Assembly (NCBI GenBank): GCA_900708905.1
Contig: CAADRB010000009.1
Coordinates: forward strand, 569,435-633,434
Direction: 5' to 3'
DNA from: Hymenolepis diminuta
Taxonomy: Eukaryota; Platyhelminthes; Cestoda; Cyclophyllidea; Hymenolepididae
Length of the DNA: 64,000 nt
The notes beneath the pieces are model-generated. The model saw only the letters and a program-made list of their open reading frames with translations, did not search any database and was not told where the DNA came from. Each line of letters opens with the position of its first letter. Within the stretch, counting starts at the first letter, position 1. Positions 1 to 14,108 of the stretch are shown one piece after another. Position numbers and translations under genes: made by a program.

Positions 1-73
1 TACTCAAACAGCTATGAATTGGTTGTCGTAATTTGTTAGCTGCAAACCGTTGGTTGTTATTTAACTCCAACAA
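1..73 (+). repeat. Right end of dispersed repeat R3, cut by window edge
   Basis: The first 73 bases match 39232-39317 in the same orientation, running from a shared tactcaaa start to a shared ctccaacaa end. Relative to the second copy this one lacks about 15 bases after gaattgg. The matched end, ...CCAACA, would suit an LTR terminus, but the left end lies outside the window. The class of element is therefore not established. Confidence 0.6.
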
Positions 74-2688
74 GGTAATAGGTAAAATATTAACGGTAGT
101 ATAGAAAAGGTTTGATAAATGGATTTGAATTGATAACTATTCAAAATTCTTTTTCCAGGGGATTTTATTTCAGAAAAGGGATCTAAAATTATGTTGCTTT
201 TAAAAAATTTAAAATTTAATTTTAATTTATTCATTTTCAGTGAAGCACAGTAAATCAATAAATCATTTCAATTGTTTTTTCTTAAATGCCCCAAAAATAC
301 ATTCTTGTCAGAAATTTCTCCACAACAAATATAAATAATTTACGTTCAAAATTTCATTTATTGCCTAATGGGTGTGTGAAATTTTTTCAACACTTCTGAG
401 TATATAGACAACTCGATGCTTTTAATGTCAAGTAAAGAAAAATTTATGTCTTTACTTCATATTTTCGTTTGTGCATTTAATGATCGTACCTTATCGGTAC
501 AAAGCATATTTGCTGACTAGAAAAAATCACGGGTTTTACTATTCTTCGCAGACAATTTACACGTATCCATAAAAAGGAAAACTGCATTCGTTTTCAAAAA
601 AGTATCAAAGTAAATACGCTGGAATGACCCTCTTGTTTTACTTTCATTAATTATTATTATTAACCACATTGATACAAAATTATTCCATTTTCAACTGTGA
701 AAAGCAACCGAAATCGAGCAATAAGAGGTCCACTAATTGGCAAAAAGGAAGAGATCAACAAGATGCCGAGAGTAATGTCAAGGTAACATTTCTGTAAAAA
801 GTGGGGAGGGTAAGGAATGATAAAATACAACTATCAAAGAAGAGCTATTTCAGTTAAATACTTTATTTGTCAGATAGGCCAATGTTATTTTAGGATGTAA
901 TTCATGTCATTATGAGCTACCTATCAAAGTTTACATTTCAGATTTAAACTCATAGGTTCCTGAGCAAATTCACGTTAATCAAAACTGGTTAAATAGTTGA
1001 TTAGATTATTTTTTTGTCAACATAATCTCAGACGACCTATGGCCTTGAGAACAGTTAGATGATATTAGGAAAGATATTTTTAACCTAACGGAGATCCCCA
1101 AAGTTCCTAAATTAATTGATCAAATGTTGCAAATTTGGGAAGCATGTACAATTGCCCAGATTTGATAAATGCATGCTGATACACTGAGACTGTTAGATTT
1201 GGCAACTGAGAAAACATAATTTTGCTGATTTATACTTAAATTACCCATATAATATCATCCCGATGGAAAAGTATTATTTTTTGTCGATATATTGTCACCT
1301 CTATGGAAATCGAATCCGTTTAGAATAAACAATATAATTTATGCAAAACATCATATCATGCATACAAAAACGAATTCGTTTTGATAAGTTTCAAAGTATA
1401 TTAAATAGCCATAACATAATGTCAGCAATATTTAATAGACCCGTAAATAAATAAATATTTTTGCCAATACTATTTGATACCCTTAGATACATGAAACACA
1501 TTATGCTCCTTTCATTCCACAAGCAAACTACCCAGTTACTCAAATGCTCAACTGAAATAACAAAAATCATATAGTGAATGAATTATAACAATTAGACGAG
1601 CAAAATACATTGAACTATTAATTTTTTAACGGTTTCAACATCTATTTATGGTTAAAATTTGTAAACAGTGGTGATTTGTTTGTTGCATGTTAAAAAACAT
1701 TACTGCTTAATTTTGCTTTGTTTGAATAAGATTTTTTAATTATAAATCATCAGTATTTGTATTTACTGATGTATTTACTATATTCCTGATGAAATCGCAA
1801 ATTCATTAAGAGCAATTAGGATAACGTAGAGACGATACAGGTAAAACGTCATCTGAATGCTTACAATGCGTCTTCAAAATAATAAGCATTAAAATACATA
1901 TTTAACACATCAAATAGAATCAGAATTGAAATTTGAAAAATAATTTGGTTCCTTAAACTATTTAATTAATGAATTTATTTTGCAATTACCTACCTAACTA
2001 TTTAATGTTACTATATATCTCTATATGTATTCTCTTAAGATTTACTTTATAATCTATAGTTCAGTTATTGAAATAAAACTTAACTTAAAAAAGTAAAGTA
2101 TAGTGTATCAATTTATGATAAATTTCACATATATCCTTGTATTACACAGAAAATAAAATTTTCAAAATTTAATAAGTCATGGCAGAGTTAAATTTGTTAT
2201 TTTAAAATCACTCGTACTCCTTTTTTAGCTTTCTTTAACTTAACGTCAACAGTAAACATTACTTTTGTATTCATCAAGGACTGATATTAGTCGACGTAAC
2301 AAAAACATTCATGCCTAAAAGGTATTTGAGCGTATATTTGTATTTTAATTACATTATTTCTGTTGGCAATAAACGTTATCCTCTCAATCACGTTTCTCTT
2401 TTGAAGCATCTTAAACTCAATAAATAGAGGTGAAAAGTATTTATTACTATTTTATTAAAGACGAGTATTTTGCTCTTAATTTTGCCTCATACTTAGTTTT
2501 ATTCTAGAACCAGTGCTATTTTCACCTATCTTCCTTGATTGTAAGATATTTATTAATGCTTATCTTGAAATTTTGAAATCATTTTCCCAAGCGGTAGTAA
2601 TAGAAAATGTTTTTTTTTATTTGAAAATTTCTGAAAACAATTGCTGTTATCATAAAATTATTGCAAAATGGTGCATTCATTTATAGGA
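74..2688. other. AT-rich intergenic DNA, no feature seen
   Basis: Very AT-rich sequence with only short random open frames on both strands. I see no splice-bounded coding segment, RNA gene or recognisable element here. Confidence 0.5.
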
Positions 2689-3142
2689 TGAATCCCTCTT
2701 TTCTGAAATATTTTATCTTACAGCTTTCCTAATTATCACCAAATTTGATTGTCTGTCCTCACAAAGTTATCTCTGTAAACCTTTAACCATTCCTGTGACC
2801 CGAGCACTCCCTAAACAAACATCGTGTTTTCTCAGCTGGCCTATGTCTCATCGACCCGGAAAAGGTAAGCATACCTCGGACGATAGTAGCAGACACTGCT
2901 CAGTCAACACCCAAAGTGTCGACTATAAATAGCCTCCCACGAAACACACATACGGAACAGGGTGGACCTCAGCTGGACCCCAGCTCGCCAGGCGCATCTC
3001 TCGTTGTCCAATCCTCCAGTTCCCTATTTTTCCTTGAGACTCTGTACTGAGCTTACTCAATATAACCTGGCCCACGCAATCCTTCGTGTTCTTGCTTCCA
3101 ATTACAATTGCAATTTACCTCTAAGACTAGTGATCCGCTACA
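2689..3142 (+). repeat. Solo LTR-like repeat, family 1, copy A
   Basis: About 454 bp beginning TGAATC and ending GCTACA, closely similar to the reverse complement of 39649-40218. Matching is continuous through the segment with tggcctatgtctcatcgac. It stops abruptly at both stated ends, which supports these boundaries. The copy lacks roughly 100 bp present in copy B, just after the cagacac motif. It contains a TATAAAT box near 2924, as expected of an LTR promoter, so the plus strand is taken as sense. No clear target-site duplication is visible (tagga on the left, cattc on the right), and there is no internal retrotransposon sequence next to it. A solo LTR is the likeliest reading; another repeat class is possible. 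Confidence 0.65.
2924..2930 (+). promoter_or_regulatory. TATA box inside family 1 LTR
   Basis: TATAAAT within gactataaatagcc. The aligned position in copy B reads gttataaacag, so the element is partly conserved between copies. This is consistent with an LTR U3 promoter. Confidence 0.4.
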
Positions 3143-4791
3143 CATTCAATTTTAGTGATTGGTGGCTTGGTTTCAAATGCTTCACGTAGTACTCACCATT
3201 TATCACTTTGAGGTTTATATTCTTCTCATTTACAAAAAAGTAAATATTCATAAATCTACAGGGAAAAAATTCACAAGGAAAAATGAATCTGAAAATGAAA
3301 TGGGAGATTTCCTTATTCTCAAGTTATTATCCTTTTCCCATTCGCTTCATTCTATACAATTGTTACCATTGGCCCTAACTGAATAATAACGTTTCGTGCA
3401 CTAGTACAAACTGTAAAGAAAATGACATCTTCATTGTTAATTAAAAATGTGCACTTCATTAACTAATACTTGATCGCACTAGCAGAATGCTTTAGCGTTA
3501 CTTTGGGTGATTTAACTAAAAGAGCCACGGAATTAGGAATCAGGCGTTTTAAATTTTATTATCTGTAAACGAAACTATTTTGATTTTTATAAATTTAATT
3601 TCACTTTGCCTTGAAAATATTTTGATGTTAAATGTTTGCAAATGTTTTCAGAATGTATTTAATAGATCAAAGAAAATTTCCTGAATATTTTCCCTTAAAA
3701 AAGCTCAAGTAAACTAATAAATTGTAGTTAATGACGAAAAATGATTTTGCCCCAAGTTTGATTTACGACGATCTTGTAGGGCCACATGTTGACACGTGTG
3801 AAGTGAGCAGCACTCGTCTCACTTGAAGAGGCTATGAGAAGCGATTTTCAATTTCTTTCCTTTCAGGTACCATCCAATTCGAATGAACCTAGTCCATTAA
3901 ACATCAGTCACAACACGATAGGCTCTTCTCTTCGTAGTGGTCCCGAAATTTAAGAAATTCAGGTCAACTATCAGCCCAACCGTTATTCATGCGGTTCAAA
4001 AAGCCTCAAAAATAATCGGAGAGTATCTCAACTTCCGATCAAATAAACATTAATCATTAAGTGACATCGGATAGAAATAAATATTTCTGTTATGTTATTC
4101 GTATAACATTAACTTACGTAAACGGTTGAGTATGCTGTGATGAAAAAGACAGATCTTTCTGTAATGTTTTTCTGTGACTATTTGGAAGTACTGCATCTTG
4201 CCATTGAAAACAAATGACAAAACTAGTAATTAAATACTAAACAGGGGCAGAGCTTATGTGAGGCATTAGTTCAATAAAATGTGCTGCTATTTTTATTTAC
4301 AATCCGCTAAAGACCAGTTTTTAATTGGTTGTCAGAAATATCCGATACAAAAAAGAGACAGATATCACAGAAGAAAGTAAGAGAGAGGTCTGTACAATTA
4401 GGAGACGATAATTTCACATATAGGATAATCATTTTTCCTGACCCCTAATTATGGTTACTGTTGCATCAAGCGAGGGGTGTTTTTTTCTTATTTTGTATCA
4501 AACATTTGCTTTGTACCGGCTTTACGTGGTCTGAGACAACTTTTTTTTGTGAAGTACTTTTAATTTTCCAATATCCGTGATTTTGAACCCAATAATAGCA
4601 CAGCAATAGTACCATTGTCTCGTTAGAGCTTGCCCGAAAATTAGGCCTTTTCAGCTGTGCTCTGGCTATCCAAAAAATCTCAAGTTCAAGATAGTCAAGA
4701 AGGACGTTTTTACAGAATTACTCGGTTAGTCACCTCTAAAATAAAAGAATAGTGAAACAAATGGATTGAATGGAATTTTTCATTTCCTATC
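3143..4791. other. Intergenic, no feature seen
   Basis: AT-rich DNA between two LTR-like repeats. Open frames here, such as those near 3159-3386, start in or next to the LTR and show no protein-family signature. Confidence 0.45.
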
Positions 4792-5082
4792 TGCTATAAC
4801 GTAACAAACTAGGAGTTCTGATAGTAATCTCGCAGAGCCAACAATCCAGAAAACTCGGTAATATAGCAACTTGACACAGAAGCTAATAACCCACGGCAGA
4901 TAAGAGGGCACGTTATAGTCAACACGAGTGTATTAACGAAACTCTCTCTTAATCGGTATCGGCTTAAACAAATAAGAATAATTATCAAATGACCTTCATC
5001 GGTGGGGAAATAAAGAAAACACATTTTTGTTCATAGAAGAAATATTGAGAGCGGGGGAAAATAATTATCATTTCTTCTAACA
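4792..5082 (-). repeat. Solo LTR-like repeat, family 2, copy A
   Basis: 291 bp. Read on the minus strand it starts TGTTAGAAG and ends TTATAGCA, giving the TG...CA ends typical of an LTR. Its reverse complement matches 36351-36644 along its whole length at roughly nine positions in ten by eye, and the match ends sharply at the TG and CA. The flanks are ctatc (4787-4791) and ttatc (5083-5087), which agree at four of five bases and look like an aged 5-bp target-site duplication. A 5-bp duplication fits Gypsy or BEL/Pao elements. The true sense strand cannot be fixed without internal sequence. Confidence 0.75.
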
Positions 5083-8000
5083 TTATCCATTGCATTTGCT
5101 AAAATAAATGAAATAGTGAAGATATTTATTATTACCAATAATCAACATGGTGCCAGTTTAAAAGTTATATTGAGTAAACCGAGTAAAGTGCAAATCATTA
5201 CGGAGCCAGCATTCAGATGCAGGTTTTCGAGGAGGGGAAGCATCCAGGGCACAGTTTCAGTGGAAATTCCTTCACAGGAAATTCGATTCACAGAAATATT
5301 TTCATCAGATTCCTGCTGATTCAAGCCCTAAATTAAACATTCATTTACAGTATCATCTAATGTGATGCTACTATTTTATTCGATCATTCAGAGCATTGGT
5401 CAAATGACATTATTTTAACAATGTTCTCGAGGACCACTCAGAAACAACTAACATTTAAAATGATCCTTTGTGAGAGCAGAAGAATCGCAGAGTTTAAAAA
5501 TAGCATTTACTCATAAGGTCATGTGCTTTAGTCAGTGAAAGACACTTTTTGGAATATATCCTCAAACTTTTCAAGCCAGCTAACAACGGTTTGATCTGAT
5601 TCTGGGTAATAGTGAAATTTATTAATTTGTAGAATCAGAGATCTGCAGAGAGTTTAGGTAAGGAAATATTCAGTGTTTTAGTTTTCATGTTCATCAATTT
5701 ATGAAGCCGTCTTTGCGGGGTCGTAGGAGTTACCTGCTGTTTCCTTAGAAAAAAATTCGTTCTTTTTCTAGATAAATTCAAATTTATCAATATTCAATGG
5801 CATTTTACAGATGTTAAAATTTTGAGCTTTTCAGCTCCTTATAGCTGACTATTACGATTTATACGCAGATATCCCAACCAGTAGAACGAAAAACCCTTTT
5901 TCTCACTGTTAAAGCGAAAACTTAGTGCGTTTCAGTTCGAAATATATACAATATATCGTATTGTATATCAGTTTACATGAACAGTATAAGGGAAAAGGGT
6001 TATTTTCAATAATAATGGAGGGAAAGTATAAAATAAAACACTAATTTAGTCGGAGGGAAATATTTAATATTTATGCATAATCATGCTTTTATCTTGACAC
6101 TTTTACTTATTTGAAATAAAAAAAACATGTACTTATTTCTTTTTCTAGCATTTTCAACATTGTTTGATTTTATAATTTGATTTGACTTTAGGTTTAAATG
6201 TCGGTTCTGAAATAGTGCGTTTAAATATAAATGAAAACGTTTCCGCTTTTAATTCATTACTATGGAGATAACTTTAAAATAGGCATTCAAAATGTAGTTA
6301 TAGCAAATAAGAAAGAATTTAAGGTAAGTTTTTTTCAGAACTAGAATTCGAGGAAATTTATGCCTTTTATTGGAAGGGAAAAATTGAATTAATTGAATTT
6401 CAGAATTTTTTCTTGAATCCGTGTCAACTCTTTTTTCAAAATGTATTTCCAGGTCTTATTAAAAAGAGAAAATCTGATCGAAACTTCTTATTGCCCAGCG
6501 AACGAATAGAAATGAAAAATATGAATATAATAACAAATCCGCTGTAAAGAATCCATCATCAGCAACGAATCAGTAATCGTTAGATGACTCAAATGTAAAA
6601 TCGGAGAGAGAGAGAGAGAGAGAGATAGAATATACGTTTTGAAATTTGTACACAGGAAGTTTCAAACCTGAAACAGTGAAATATATCTGTGAAATAAAAT
6701 TTGTACAACCTGGATCCAAAATAAAATGAAACATGACACGCTCTGTCTTTTGAGTCTATTTTCCAACTCTACTTGAATCTTTTCTTCCACTGAACTGTTG
6801 TTCTGTTTCTTGCGTTTAGATTCTTTTTAACAATGCAAAATTTACTTGGTCTTAATATAAATAATGATACAGGCAAATTTTTAAATAGAAATTGAAAAGA
6901 GTATCAAAAATTTATTTTATAAATTCAATTTAAACAATGGTTAAAGTTAATGATAATAATATTTGTTTTTTATACTATAATTCTTAAAAAATTCTTAGTA
7001 TTTTCCAAAAGCTTAACAATGCGGAAGATTAAAAATATTTTTTCTTACAGATCCTTATAAGTTAAAAAATGTGCGATAGTGGAGTCCAGTGCAAGAGAAC
7101 AAAAACTTTTTTGATTACTGGAGTAATTTAAATGATGGAAGAAAGCAGTGCGTGCTCTGTTTTGTCACAAAAATTTAAGGGCCTACATGAATGGAACCTA
7201 TACATTTTTAGGCTATCAACTTAGTAAAGTTTATAATAAATGATGGGTGTTTGGAACACCTATTTGTGATTGTAAGGTTTATAAAATAGCTTGGAATGTC
7301 GTTAGTTGTTGCATGATCCTTCCAATGCTAGAGATAATGGCGTCAGCCATAGTTCTATCGACGTTGTCATTTTCGGCAAATGTTCCTTCCGATTTTTTGC
7401 TTTCCAAAATTATTTGTCAATAGAAATTAAAAAACAGGAAGTCTATTTAATTTTATAGATTTTTAGATATACATTTATAAGAAAAAATATGATTTTAAAT
7501 TATGACCCCAATAAGTAATAAAGAATAAGTTTCCATTGTTATAATGAAGATTATTACAGTTCCCCTTTTTCAGTTAGTCCACATAAATAACTTAAATATT
7601 TGGCATTATTTCATTAGCTGGAAGAAAACGAAATAAAATATTAATTTTGTCAAGGAAAAATATATCATATTTTATTATAATTATATTTCCTCCTAGACAG
7701 AGGCACCGTTAAAATTGCAAAACTATTTCTACCTCAGATATGCATCATGCTACATTTTAGATGAACATGTTTTCAATATTTTTGTTCTTCCATCTTACTT
7801 TTGCTTGCAAATAGCAAACATTTAAATAATGACTGTATCCTTAAAACACTTCACGAATTCAAATGTTAATTAAATTAATTATAATGGCGCTAAAAGGCGC
7901 CACGAATAGGTTTTAAGATGTAATAATGGCGACAACATAGTTACCATGTGCAAGAAGCTGTAGAAACGAATGCTTATCAACACTACCGGTAAATAGTATC

Positions 8001-11000
8001 TACGTAGACAAAATAAATGGCTAATAGGGCCTCCGATGGATGAGAAGAACAAAGAAAAGAGCGAAAGGCACTACTTACATTTTTCTAGTTTAATTACCAA
8101 ATTTCCTTCTACTTAAAAGGCATTTTTAGTTGAGCGGTTAATGCTTGAATTGATCTTAAAATAACTTTAGGTAGACATCCTGCAATAATGTAAAAATGGT
8201 TATAAAAGTCAATCCAACGTAAATTTATAAGCATTTCAGTTAATCACTGTTCATAAGATGTAGCAAACAGGACATTGATGAATACTGACAGACCTATATA
8301 GTTCTTAAGCTTACTCTAATTATCTAAAACAACAATCTATTGGTTGGGTTCCCATCCGTCTAAGCCATTTACTCATGTATTTATAAAATGTGTAAATTTA
8401 CGAATACAACTATATTCGGCTCTCTATCAGTGGTCACATATAATAACTATAGAATTTGTCTGACATTTGGGTCATTACAATGTAAAATGACATAATATAG
8501 CAAATACTACCGCATGGTCACTTGGTCATGATAAATAGATTTTTCTTATTTATTTCCAGTATTGGCATTTGCAGGTGAAGTTGTTGTTTTCTTCCGCCAC
8601 AACCATAAAATTGTTGTGCTTTTCATTAAAATTCAGTGTTATCGTAAATAAATTTATTAAGTGCATAAATATTTAATGGAAATCGATAACTTTAAAAATA
8701 AAAATTCATGCTCATAAAAAAATAATAATGGATAAGCCAAATGATGAAGAATTTCGATAATCCCGATTGATATCATTTTGTAATTTAGAAAGTCTAGTGA
8801 TAGTGGAAGGAAATGAAATGTGATCGACATTAAAAAATATCTATGCGGTATCAAAATAGCTCTAGTAACTGATCGTTTTGGCAATGCATACTTGTGTGAA
8901 TTTGCTAAAATGACTTTTTAATAACTACCTACTCATTCGAATATAAGTAGGTTAAATTAAGGAAGTTATCAACGTTGGCTGTCATTTAAATTCGTCAAGT
9001 CTTTTCATGGAAAATTCCCATCAAAGTTGTCTTGTTTATTAAATATTTACGTATTATAATTATTTTGATCAAGTTTTGTTATTATAATCAACCTTGATTG
9101 AACTTCAGCGAGTTCTGTTATTTTTAAAATGTTCTTGTTTGTCTCATCTTCCTGCCTCTGGTTGTAAAATTATAAAACATGTTAAAACTATGCAATCGGG
9201 TATTATTCCGCTTTTTCCATTTACAGCTCATTATATGAATGCGAAGTAATGAACAAATTATTATGAACAATAATAAAGTTACCATGTCCATTTACTTAAA
9301 GATCGTATTGAAGATATTAACCAGACTGAGAGGTATGTAGCCTTTACAATCCAGCACATTGAAGGGAGAAGTTTGGGATAAGTTTTAATTACCTATATTT
9401 ACCTTAACTTGCTCCAGTGTAACAGCTTTCAGCTAACCACAGATTTTCAGATCAGGAAGCTAGGTGCTGAGAGAAACCAAATCATATTGGAACACGAGAG
9501 GAACGGGAGAACAAAGAAAGAGGGAACGTAGAATAAGGTGAGGCACGAGTGGCGTGAAATTTGAACTTTTCCGGAAACAGCGCGGATAATAGAATGTCAA
9601 ATCTAAAGTAATGCTTCATTTGATATTCGCATTTTTTGGTAAATAAAGCCAGGTAAATGGACTTCAGACTAACCAAAAGCATTGATAATAATTTAAATAT
9701 ATTTGTGAAAATCAATGCCGAATGACCCATAACCGTAAGTATATTCGAACCGAACATATCTTAATGGGACATTCTGCAATAAAATAAGATGGCTTATATG
9801 GATAAAGTCATTAATTAATGGAGGACCGCTTATTGTCACTATTTATTTCCGATATATGATGCCACTTAATCACTCAGTCTTTTAAACTGCACTTCCATCT
9901 ATTGTAGTCATTGTGAATATTCAAATAAATGTCATTCTGACGATGAACTAAATATGATGCCGTCAAATGCAATAAATCAAGGAAACTGATGTGAACCATC
10001 CTAACTCGTGCACCAAAAGTTTTCATTCTTGACGTTGATACCTCCCAATATGCTCTTCGATTAAGTCTAAATAATTTTTCCAAAGTTAATTAGGGTTTCC
10101 GCAGTAGCCTGAATTAAGGGGTTCAAATGTGAAGTATAGGAATTCGAGCATTTCTGTTCATATCTTTTAGAATTACGATAAAATATAAAACATATCTTAT
10201 GAGTTTTCTCTTTTGGTATAAATATTTAGAATGTTCAGGCAAATAAATATCAATCCTTATTTTTTTTAATTTTTCGAATTTTCTTTGGGTAATATAATTT
10301 AATTTGCGAAATTTTATCAAAATATTACCTGTTTCTTTTTAGTAAGCATTATTCTTTAAATTCAATTTTGCATATATTCTGCAAGATTAGGAACAAAATT
10401 ACTTCATTGCCACTCCATTTTAAGCATTTTAGATCTGTTTTATATGAAATCAATGGCAACTTGATTTAGATGTGCATCTCATGCATTAAAATTTGAAGAA
10501 TCATAAATAAATGATGGTCGAGATTGGCGTATTTTAATTTGTAAAATCGAAATGCAGGTGAAATGTTCCAGGGACGCCGTACGTCATTGCAGAAACTGTT
10601 GACTGGATATTAGCCAAAAGGGCAGGATTATCTTAAAAGAACTTACCTTAACACTGAGGTTCATATTCAGTCGGGTAAAATTTTAAGATAAACTGTTTTC
10701 TTATCAATAAATGTGTCACTGAGTTGATCGGATTCGTAGTTAATAAACAAACAAACACTTATTTAGCGTTAGCACATTAATTTCATATTATTCTTCAATT
10801 TTTATAACTCATTACTCGGGGCTAAAAACATTAAACAATACAACAAGTTATAACTGAAAAGTAAATATTATATGCCCCGTAGATCATGTCCCTCTGCTCT
10901 TTGCTTAATTTAAATTGGTACAACTTATATTAAGAAGTTTCGATCGTCAGTAGCTTTATAACTAAGTGGACGAGCATTATAAATTGCTTTAAGTCTCATA

Positions 11001-14000
11001 AAAAGCTAACCAGAGGTATATTGTTTACTTTCCGGGTATAATTTACTTATCTTATGATCTTTGTCAATTTTTCTGCAAATTATTTTGAGGAGAAATATAT
11101 TCCTGAACAAAAAGACACAACTTTGTCAAATTCTCAAAAATAACGGATAAATGTTAAATAATTTCTTCAAACCGAACTGACTGACGGAAGTTAGATGATT
11201 CAAATCACCATGGATCAGATTTCGCTGAATCATATAACATAAAGCGTCCTTGTTTAAATTACATATTATTATTAACATTTAAAATTTCTATTTCCAACTT
11301 TTTATATGTGAATCAGTGTTTACTCATTCTTAGATTTTATTAAAACATTTAGTTTCCACAAGAGAATTTATATAAATGCATGGTTGTGCCAATAATATTG
11401 CTTGTGCCTATGACTAAATCCTTTACGTAAAATACATTAACAGTTAGTTTTTACAGGTTTCAATATAAATTTATGCAATTAAATTTTGTTTCCATAATAT
11501 ATGCTTCAAAATACTAGGTTCCGTTCCGCCCTATTTTAGTTTTAAAAAAGTGCACGGAAAACTGTTTTACGTCATTAGAATAATAAATAACTATTTTTTT
11601 TACAATTACACGCGCATACGTACTGAGGAACCTATCACACTTGTGGATAGGAGTAAAAGATGGAATCGCAAGGAAATGTGCATACGGGAAATTTCTTGAG
11701 TCCCAGTGGAGTGAGTCAACCGGCAATATTTGTTTCATTCAGACTTCACTAACATATTACTTGTGCCAGAGAAAAGGCAGAATAATTATTTACAATTGAA
11801 TTATAACTAGAACGTGAATATCCAAAGAAGTAAGAAATTTAGTCTTGTTTGAAAATGCGTCTTTTGAAAAACCGCGCATCTTGGTACCTTTGCTCTTGTC
11901 CCTACATTGTCACCTAATATATATAAAACAGTTTGTCAAATTGATAAGACTTTATATTCTATAGAAATGTAAAAATGAGACATCTCTTCTCTTAAGGTAG
12001 CAGTTATGGACTTCTGTTAAAGTTATTGCAACGAAATTCCACTAATACAGGATCCTTCTGACATCACATTGCTATCTTCTATTAGATAAGGTTCGGTTAG
12101 ATGGATAAGCAGCTATGGTAAGGGTTTTTAATAATCTCGGACAATTGAGTTAGTAGTAGAAAAAAATAAATTTACACTATTTAACTTGGGAAGCAACTGA
12201 CATCAAATAACACACGGTTCAATAATTAGTAAGGAGAGGAGACCAAAAAGAAATGAAGATTAACGTCAAGGTACCGAAGAGTCTTATTTCATTTGATATT
12301 TGAATTTGGGTTGCTCATTATTTACTAAATGAACAATTCACGTTCCAAAATTCAAATTTCACAAATCGTTTCCTAGATAGAAGCAAATGCTTGTCTATGC
12401 TGTTCAGTGCGTATTGACCGATTGTTATCCTAGAAGGGTCGATCTTGCCACTTCATTTCAGTTTTCCTCCCAGAAGTTGAGAAGGCAGATGGTCTTACAT
12501 GATATCTCGTACCTTATATTTTTAATATAGCAGAGCTACGTAACCTATATTCACTCAGGGTGCACTCAATTTATTAAATACTCATGGTCACAACTTCAGA
12601 TTTTTTGAAGCGACATTACCCTTTCTGATATAATTGTGCAAATTTTTTTCACTTCCCAACCCAAAGTTTTCCTAATTCCTCCGTGTTAACTTATCTTAAA
12701 TATATCTAGGATATCGAAATATACCTTGTAACAGCTTGCAATCAGAAGATAAAGTCGCTATTCATTTGCTTTAGATGCGAGTTATTTTAAATTTACACTC
12801 ATTCAGACCTGTATAAATACAAGCATATTAACGGAAAATATACTTCTTCCCTAGCCAATCAAATATATATGAAAATTAATTTACGGAAGAAGAAAACCTC
12901 AAAGATAGTTTCAATATTTGTGGGACATTTTCTTGGTATTGAATTAATACTTATATAATTGGCACGATGATGTTTAATAAAACTAGTATTCCATTGACAG
13001 TACGTAATTTTTTGAGGGTTCATGAGGACAAATACCATACTTTTCATGAGTTCAAGGTTCACAGTTCTTTTAAAGAAATGCCTTCCATTCTGTGTATTTG
13101 ATGCTTGTTGATTAAAATTTACATATAATCAGACCTTATGATTGGTAATAAGCACATAAAGAACATCGAATAGGGAGGTAGAGAGAATTCTTAAAAATTA
13201 CAAACCCATAAAAAGAGAGTAAGAGAATAATTAGGAATAGGATGGAAAAGACAGCCTGAAATCACTCATTTAAAAAATTTACAGCTGCTACTTCCTTACA
13301 AAATTGTTAAAAACCCGGTTGGACTATTCTTATAACTGGACGTGCTTTGATAATTTGAGAACCCGTGATCTACGAAGAACTATATTTGAAGCTTCCAGTA
13401 CTCAAATAAGTGTAATATTTTGAGACTAAAATCTAGACAAAATATTTGGTTGAATAATAATTGATGACAAATTTGCGTTCCAAAAAGCAATTTGAAATCT
13501 TTTGTCAAGATTATTTAAACTCTATTCAAGGTTGGTTCTGAAATAAATAGACGTATTTACGTTTTTCCATTTTGACGATAAAAGACTTAATTAACGTCTT
13601 TCCTTTCTAGAGCCATCGATTTCGTTTGATCTTGCGTTTCCAGCTGGTCTCATTTATATCACCTGAAGTGCACAAAAGTAAGAAATAAGCATATTAGAAC
13701 GGTCTAAATACAACCGTTATAAAACTTGTATTCGTTGTTGTGGATGACTTTTTCCCCTAAAATAGAAAATTTCCAAATATTGAATAACTCGTTTATTCAA
13801 CTATTAGGTCACAAATATTGACCTTTAAAAATATCTTTTCAAAATATGTACTGAAATAATTATTGCTATTGTTTTCCCTCAAAAATATCAACTGATAAAA
13901 TAGTAAATAAGGAAAGATAATTGAAAGATTATTGATAATTAATTCAGAAGAGGAAAAAATTATTTTCATCGCCGTTCATTTTGATGCCCATATATTTTCA

Positions 14001-14108
14001 ATCATATATAAGAAACTGTATGAATTGTGATTACATTTATTACAAAAATAAGATAAAATAAATATTTCTATTCGATTGTACAAATATTTTTTTCCCTCCT
14101 TGTTTTTA
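5083..14108. other. Nine kb of AT-rich intergenic DNA
   Basis: I see no supportable gene. Notable contents are a GA microsatellite (6604-6625) and scattered poly-A or poly-T runs. Open frames such as those at 9482-9757 and 9874-10083 (minus) have no recognisable domain or convincing splice context. Confidence 0.4.
6604..6625. repeat. (GA)11 microsatellite
   Basis: Twenty-two bases of uninterrupted GA dinucleotide, followed by tagaata. Confidence 0.95.

Noticed and set aside
9874..10083. 69-codon minus-strand frame
   Set aside because: Composition is somewhat protein-like, but there is no family match and no supporting splice partner.
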